Below, one piece after another: positions 57,571 through 64,000 of a DNA stretch of 64,000 nucleotides (position 1 is its first letter; each line of letters begins with the position of its first letter). This DNA comes from Dasyornis broadbenti (Eukaryota; Chordata; Aves; Passeriformes; Dasyornithidae), in NCBI GenBank assembly GCA_013397935.1, contig VZRN01005622.1, positions 1,753,260 to 1,817,259 of the forward strand. The letters are read 5' to 3'. Both the position numbers and the translations under genes were made by a program. Under the pieces are notes generated by a model. It did no database searches, was not told the DNA's origin, and saw only the letters and a program-made list of their open reading frames with translations.

Positions 57571-60500
57571 ATCAGAACAGCCCAGTCAGCCTGGCATTAT
57601 TGCTACCTGATCTGCGGGAATCAGTCCAGGCCCTGGATCTGAACTGCCGCAGGGAAACCTGGTTGAAGGAGCAGCTGTTGAGGTATGGTGCTGACTTATC
57701 TTCCCCTGCCTGCCTCTCCCCAGCCAACATTGCTGCAGGCTTGCCTGGGCTAAGCATCAGTCACCCAGGTCCTTCCCCCCTTGCCCCACCTCCCACTCCC
57801 CAAATTAATAGACTTAATCAAGCTACCCCCCACAGTTAGATTGAAGGGAGAGTGAGAGCAAAAGGGGCATTTTACAATGAAACATCATTTCTACAAGATG
57901 GCCACAGTATGGGAGAGGCTAGCACCAGGGAGTGAATTATAGAGGTCCGGAGCAGAGAGAGGCTGTGACAGAAAGAGGGCTGTTATTGGAGGACGCAGGG
58001 AGCAAAATGACGGAGATAGAGGGTGTAGATAAATAGTTAGAAACGGTCACAGCGGTGTCATTTGGAAGGAAAATCAGTCACTACTTTAGTCACCACTGGC
58101 GATCAGTTTAGGGAGCTGAGTGGTAAATTACAGGCAGGTTGGGACTCCAAGAACATCTGTGACCCTGTGAAATGCTGGAGGGAGAAAAGTTGCAGTAACA
58201 GTGAGTAAGACTCAGATCTCATCTAACTGAGCATGAGTATCTCAAGGTGAAATAACAGAAGGAGAGGAGGCGGGAATATTGATTTCTGCCTCGCAAAACA
58301 GACAACAACGCCTACTTTTTCATAGCAAGAGTTTAACCATTCGCTTTAATGGGCCAGTCTGCGGTACAGTGGGGGCTTGGTTTCTTTGTGCACAGACTAG
58401 AGGGCAATTCACTCTGAAGTTGTTTTTATTTTATTGTAGCCTTGAAGGAGAGACATGTGCAAAATGTTACCCTCAAACACCTCTGTGCTGACTGTAGGGA
58501 CAACATGAGTGGAATCTATCCATGTTGCTGGCCTGTTGTGCAGCAGGCGGGTACCCTGAGCAGCCGGATGCTGGAGGAGCAGCACTGGAAGGCACAAAAA
58601 GCCCGTTATTCCAAGAAAGCTGTTGTGTGTGTTGGTGATAGATGACTTCTTCTGTCTGTCTGAGGGCAGACTTAGCTTCCTATTTATCCTGGGAGAAGGA
58701 TGCTTCTAATGAGAGGTGCCTTCTTCATCTGGTCATGGCTTTCTCAGAAATACTGCTTTGGGAATGAAATTTTGTTTGCTTGGTTTTACACCATGAAGGT
58801 GCCCATGGTGCTGTGGGCAGGCGGCACAGAGAACGTGGCTGTGTGGCTATGCAATGGGACTTGGTGGCTTGTACCAGGCTCAGCAGGTGGCTGAAGGGAA
58901 GCAGGAGGTGAGTTTGGCAATTTTGTGATCTGCTGCCATGTCTGATCTTATTAATGTCAAAGATGGCCATACACATACAAAGGGAGTGTAAAGTCCTGGC
59001 TGAGAATCCTAAAAGGCTCAAGGGTCAGGCAATTCCACAGAGAAATTCTCCTGGCAGCACCACAGCACTCAGGGTGTGTTAGTGGTTCCCTGTAAAGCAT
59101 GGGAACAGTGTGGTGGAAGCAGTATTCCTAGGCAATCATTGGTTCTGGAGTGTCCTCTATACCAAAATTTTCCACCTTTGTTTGGTATGAATTCAAATTT
59201 TTCATGTATTACATGAGCATATGTTTCCCCAGATTCTGTTTACCTGATTTCTCTTCTGAATCAGTATCTGTTCTCTCTTTTTTCTTCTCCCTGTTTTTTT
59301 TTTTTTAATCATAGGGGATAGAGCTGAGCATTTATCTCTATGGCTGCATATTTGCCTCATACCTGCTTATTGACTTGAGAGATGGCTTTCTAAATAGGGC
59401 AAGAGCTTTCTGCTACTGGAGTGTTTTAATACATGGGATTTGTTCATCACACCAGAGTTTTTGGTGTGAGATAATGTCTTGAAGGCAGACAGATCAACTT
59501 TCAGTCTCTCTGGAGATCCAGAAGAATATTTTAACCATAGGCACAGTCCCATGTTCCAGCCCAAACTTGATTAAGGCTCAGATTGTTTGGTTGTTCATGT
59601 GAACAGGAAAACACATCAATGGTTTCTCTCTTTTCAGTGCCAGCAGGAAAGTGAGAGCAGGGCCTTTCTTGCCCGGGTGAATTTGCCATCATCTGCGCAC
59701 TGTTGCCTTGGGGTGATGTTGTGCAGCCAGTGCTGGTCAGGTCAGGTCCATCAGCCAGTCTCCTTCCTAACACAGCTCGGTGCCCTGTGCAGCCAGGCAG
59801 GCAGTAGTCATTGCTGTAGATGACCTACAGGTCATTTTTAACCAGCAGTGGGGACAGAGGTGGGGTTTGCATATGTGTGTGTTTTGGGGGGATGTGTGTG
59901 ACTGTATGTGGATATTGACATTGATATGGATAGAGAGGCATTTCCCTCCTCTGGGAGGCTTTGAAGTCCCACCCACGATGGGGTGCAGAGGGACTGTTCA
60001 CCCGAAGCATGTTAAAAATGTTCTCTGGTGGTTTGCAGCAAAACTGAGGAGACTCGAGTTAATGTCTAATACTAAAAAACACTGAGCAAGAAAGAAAGCC
60101 ACAACAATCTCTCCCCCTCCCCCAGGCCTGATTTCCTAATCTTTTAGGAATGATTTACAATAAATAAAAGACTTTCTGAAAGAAGGGGTTTTTTTCCAAG
60201 TTAACAATGGATGTTAAACTACCCCTCCCTGTGGTCCTTTGCCATTTCTTTCACACTGTCCAGCTTTAGACTTCATCCTGCAGCAAGATTCATGAAGGCA
60301 GCTCCCCTGTGCCCATGCAGAGAGATCACGGCGGTATGCAAACCATAATCACCTGGATTCCTTACAGAAAAGGGTTGTTTCCTTTCGAGAAGGCTCGTTA
60401 GAGCATGCAGCAGTGTAAAACTCAAAGCTTGTAAGAAAATGGTTTCACAGAGCCTGATCTCTCTTGTCCCACAGCTCCTCTGATCATTTACACTGGAGCA

Positions 60501-61504
60501 CAAAAGAGGGCAAAAAACCCCCAAACCTAAAGCAAACAAACAAAGCCAAACAGCCTCCTAATGGTGTGTGTTCTTCACTTCCAGCAGTGATGGTGTTTTA
60601 CACCCACTTTGCGCAGGTGTACGTGCGAATGCAGGTCGGGAGGCAGTGTAGAGAGCAAAGCTCTTAAGGAGTTAGTGGAGCTTCCCTGCTGGAAGGTTAT
60701 AATCGCACTGAAAGTGGGAAATCTTGCCTCGGCAGACAGGAAATATGTGATGCATTTTCAACACAGACTTTCTAGAGATAGAATCGCCCATAAACTGAAA
60801 AGAAAAAAAAAAGAATTATAGGGAACACTTTGCGTGGCCCAAATGTGCCATGTCAAAGCTAATAGCAAGGGATCCTGCAACTGCAGAAGCAACGGCATAG
60901 TGGCTACAGATGTACATGGTGATGACATCCTTTACCTGCAAGGAATGCACTTCCCTGATCCTGGGTATAGGGACTGTTGGCAGATTCTTTTTACTGCTGG
61001 CAGCTTTCCTAGAGGCAAGGTTTTTAAGCATTATTGACTGAAAAGGCCCAATCTGCTGTTGCATTTGAGGTGAAACTGTTTCATGTGAAATGGCTGTGTG
61101 GTTGGAGAAGGCTCCACTTCAGAGAGCCTATGGTCAGCAGGGTGTGACTTCAGAAAAGGGTAATATCTCCAGCCTTCACATGCTAAGGATCCATGTCACC
61201 ATTTTGCTTTTCTTCAGTCCCATCTTCAAAAGTGCCTGTTTCTCAGATGTTTCCACCTCCTCCAGTTGTGCCAGTTTGGCCGCTTATGGGGATGAAATCT
61301 ACATCAGCTGGTGTGGTGTTAAGGATTTATTCTTGTTAGTAGGGCTTTTAAAAAAAAGTTGGGTCATTTAAACAGCTCACCTATGAGTGTAGCTACATAA
61401 ATAGTTTAACTGGCTCAAGTGAGCGGCAATAACTGAGAGAGCATGGCAGGATCCTCTAAAACTGGGTCTGCTGCAGATGGAATAGTGAAACAGAGCCACA
61501 GCCT
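57571..61504. other. Noncoding stretch with candidate regulatory block
   Basis: No exon recognised. It holds poly-T (59295-59308), an everted nuclear-receptor half-site pair (59821), a TG-rich patch (59868-59925) and a conserved-looking block at 60140-60430 (ATGATTTACAATAAATAAAAG, GGCGGTATGCAAACCATAAT). Composition is otherwise ordinary. Confidence 0.5.
59821..59834. promoter_or_regulatory. Everted repeat TGACCT-AC-AGGTCA
   Basis: Two perfect nuclear-receptor half sites (AGGTCA) are placed tail to tail with a 2-base spacer. The outer A and T extend the palindrome to 16 bases. Isolated sites are common by chance, so function is uncertain. Confidence 0.35.
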
Positions 61505-61602
61505 TACACGCTCTCAATGTTATTTGCATGAGTAGCTCCATTGTGCTTCAGTGGGACTCTACTTACATATGTAAAATTAAGTGTTTGCAGGGCCAGGCCC
61601 TT
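61505..61602 (+). repeat. Fossil hairpin MITE-like element
   Basis: TTTGCATGAGTAGCTCCATT, then TGCTTCAGTGGGACTCTACT, TACATATGTAAAATTAAGTG and TTTGCAGGGCCAGGCCC. The centre folds imperfectly (GAGTAGCTCCATTG with CAGTGGGACTCTAC). The wording fits an old palindromic repeat of reptile genomes (GCATGAGTAGTCCCATTGA-type). The ends are approximate. Confidence 0.55.
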
Positions 61603-62546
61603 AAAGAGAATAAAAGCCGTGATCGGGGTGTGCCATGCTCTGAGCCATGTACAGAAAGTGTCATGCAAATGTATTTTGCTGTCTGGGCTATCTCGTCTGA
61701 TCTGTCTCCTCCACAGAACTGGAGCTCCTGTGGCAACTTTCCTTAGGCTTGGTTTGCTCTAATGGAAGAGGGCCCTGCTTTTGAATAGACGGGCTGATCT
61801 CCTGCCCTCGCTGCAGACGGGGAGTTGTGAGGAAAGCGTACACAGTGTGGTGAGAGCTGTAATGCTTCCAAGATGTTCTTGGATTTGCCGGAGTGCTCTA
61901 AGGATCTGGGTCAGCTGGCTTCTCTGGGGCAGCTTTTATGAGCTTGGCCAAGGGAGGGCAAGGCCCCAATACAGGGGGCTGTTCTCGAGGCTGGCGGTGA
62001 CGGTCCCACCATCTGGGGCTCTGCTACCTGAAATCCTGGCTTACAACTTGGCTTTGCGGTTAGGATCGTTTTGGAGCCTGTTGTCAGTTCCCATGGTAAA
62101 ACCCTTCAAGGACAGCCTTGGGAATTCATTGCTGTGGCGAATTCCCAAAGGTGGTGGATGAAGTAGCAACTTAACTCTTGAGAGTGAAGCAAAACACCTT
62201 GATCGCTACTCTCCGGAGCCCCAAAGAGAGGAAGGAAGAGACTTAAAGCCGTTGGAGGGGAGAGGCTTGGTGTGGTTATTTGAGACCGCTGCCTGCAGAG
62301 TTGCACAGTCATTTATAACTGTTTGAAATGTGGGGGGATGGGGTCGGGGGGATGGGAGGGGAGTCGGAGGAACCACAGCATCTGCAAACTAGTAGCATTT
62401 TGTGCTCGTTTTCCTCGGTCTAACTCCTAAACGGACAAGACAGCGAAGTACTGGGTCAGAGGAGAGAGGAGAACGAAAAAGGCAGTTCAGTAACTTCTCG
62501 TATTTTATCAGTGCTGTTGCATGTGTCGGGATTGAGGCACAGGGTA
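61603..62546. other. Noncoding stretch with a G4 motif
   Basis: No exon recognised. Contains the G4 cluster at 62332-62361. Confidence 0.5.
62332..62361 (+). other. G-quadruplex motif
   Basis: Five G-tracts (6, 4, 6, 3 and 4 G) are separated by AT, TC, AT and A. A very strong intramolecular G4 pattern. Confidence 0.7.
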
Positions 62547-62618
62547 GGATTTTCAAAGGTACCTTTGGAAAACAGAAGTTGGGTGTCTGGCTTCCTTAGG
62601 CTCCTTAGAAAAATCCCA
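62547..62618. repeat. Fossil hairpin MITE-like element
   Basis: GGATTTTCAAAGGTACC at one end and CCTTAGAAAAATCCCA at the other form imperfect terminal inverted repeats around TTGGGTGTCTGGCTTCCTTA. This resembles the reptile palindromic repeat that begins GGGATTTTCAAAAGC. Confidence 0.6.
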
Positions 62619-64000
62619 GTCTTTACTGCCCAGGGCAAACAAACTTCCTTTTAGGCAAACCACTGTAGGTTCCTGGTGTTCGTGAGAGTGGGACTGGATC
62701 TTCGGTTGGAAGCACTGTGAGGTACATTCTCTTCCTTACACCATGCTGGGCTGCCTGGCCAGCATGGTGGGATATGTAAAGGAGAGGATGAATTGTAGGT
62801 GTTGCATAAAAATGACCCGTATCAATGTCAAAATGGGGAACGTTTAAACATAGGTAAAGGTCCGTGTGGAACCGATGGCAGCAAAGGTGGTGATTCCAGC
62901 TTCACCAACACTTCAGGTGTAGAAGGTGCTGGCCGCAATCACTGGAAAGATGCAGGTGGGGCTGGCGTCAGTAGGTGGAAAGACTTATCAGAGACCAAAG
63001 ATTTCCACCTTCGGGTCGTGGATGCTGGGAACTTGTAGCCCCAGGGACTTGTCTAGAAAAGGTGTCAGTGGGTTGAAAGTCTGTCCAGCGGGAAATACTT
63101 CGGGTCTCTGGTCTGCAAATCGGAAGGCACTGAAAACCCACCGTTAAGAAGTATCCCCCTGAAAGATGAGTATCTATTTGGGGTAAGAAGTGATAATTAG
63201 CTACTGTTGCAGTGTTCAGGAAGCTGTAAAGAGTTCTTTAACAGTGTTTGCAAGTGGGCAAGGACAAGGGAGGAGAAGAGACGGACAAGAACGGATTGAA
63301 GGCTGAGCAAAGAGAGGAGGTGGTTTTATCTGCCAAGAGCAACGCCCAGCGTGGATATTGCGCTAAAAGGGTCTTCTTCCAAAGACTTGAGTTACTTAAA
63401 AGTGGGAGTTGGACAAGATGGGAGTTGGACAAAGAATGGGTCGTTTGAGGATAAAGGGGGAGGGAGGACACTGCATTGCTGTTCACTGATGTTGTATTGG
63501 CTAAACAGGTTATTCAGGCAACGCGGATAACCAAAACTGATCCGCTGACTTTCTCTGTTCGGCTGCATCGGTGTACCACCGGTGGCTTGGAAACCTTTTT
63601 CTTATAGCCACGAAATCGCCCATCTTAAGAACATTTTGTGGAGGTGAAGGAGAAGGATTAGTGGATGTTGAAAGCCGTCTTTTCACAGAGTAAGTCTCAG
63701 ACTGAAAAGGGCGGGGGATTGCTACAAATCTTCAAAACTCTTCACTGCCAGTTTGAAACCAAACAACATTGATGTCTAATCCCCCAAACACGGAGCATTT
63801 GTCCAGGATGGGGCCCTTGAGCATTTTTAGGAGTTGATAGGTTGTGTCTGTTTGCCATTACCGCCTGGTCCCTCCCTGTTCAGTTCCAAGCTGCCGCTTA
63901 TCCTGAAGCTTTCTCCCACCAGAAGAAAGCCCTCAGGTCACTCGGCGGGTGGGCAGTCGGGGTGCTGAGCCCCTGGGGAGGAAGGACGCGCTTATCCTCC
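62619..64000. other. Noncoding right end, GC rising at the edge
   Basis: A short tandem (TGGGAGTTGGACAA at 63403 and 63419) is present. From about 63880 GC and CpG rise (GGTCACTCGGCGGGTGGGC, GGACGCGC), so another island may begin at or beyond the edge. No exon recognised. Confidence 0.45.

Noticed and set aside
1..64000. CRISPR array, tRNA, rRNA or bacterial-type operon
   Set aside because: No direct-repeat array, no tRNA-like cloverleaf with GGTTCGAAT-type loop and no compact coding were seen. The window is clearly vertebrate.

Overview
The window looks like bird genomic DNA. Its recognisable interspersed repeats are mostly CR1 non-LTR retrotransposons, young and old. Beneath them are a few very decayed MIR-type SINEs and short hairpin repeats. 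Overall repeat density is low, and two of the four N-run gaps sit inside GC-rich islands while a third lies in a GC-rich first exon, as is common in short-read bird assemblies. I cannot narrow the species further.

One protein-coding gene is supported. On the minus strand, 1572-4312 holds the first four coding exons of POGLUT1 (protein O-glucosyltransferase 1, Rumi). Exon 1 runs into a 60-base gap. Exons 2-4 have clean splice sites, matching phases and the conserved cysteines and catalytic aspartate. The gene continues off the left edge. Its promoter (4313-4440) carries a ZNF143-type site and a YY1-type site.

From 4.4 kb to 64 kb I find no convincing protein-coding exon. This stretch holds: CR1 copies at 4813-5288 (-), 5293-5345 (+), 11925-12540 (-, old), 13185-14026 (+), 27870-29036 (+, with RT domain and a mutated active site) and 31598-31802 (-); an unidentified repeat present twice, about 88% identical (8604-8770 and 10666-10834); MIR-like SINEs at 25313-25480, 35787-35962, 41030-41095, 43555-43683 and 51917-52080; three fossil hairpin elements (51138-51204, 61505-61602, 62547-62618); and two CpG islands, about 20.9-22.1 kb (with a CTCF-like site) and 36.5-37.7 kb. 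The islands look like promoters or alternative first exons, but no coding exon can be tied to them. Several AT-rich, complex-sequence blocks (16.45-16.68, 22.9-23.08, 30.2-30.97, 43.68-43.97, 50.84-51.3 and 60.14-60.43 kb) look like conserved noncoding elements. The one at 50.85 kb has four TAATTA cores in 117 bases.

The simplest reading is the 5' end of POGLUT1, then a long noncoding interval that is either intergenic or the 5' intron(s) of a large neighbouring gene. In mammals the neighbour upstream of POGLUT1 is TMEM39A, of which I saw no exon here. I did not find a new gene system. The best leads are the paired unknown repeat, the coding-free CpG islands and the homeodomain-site cluster.
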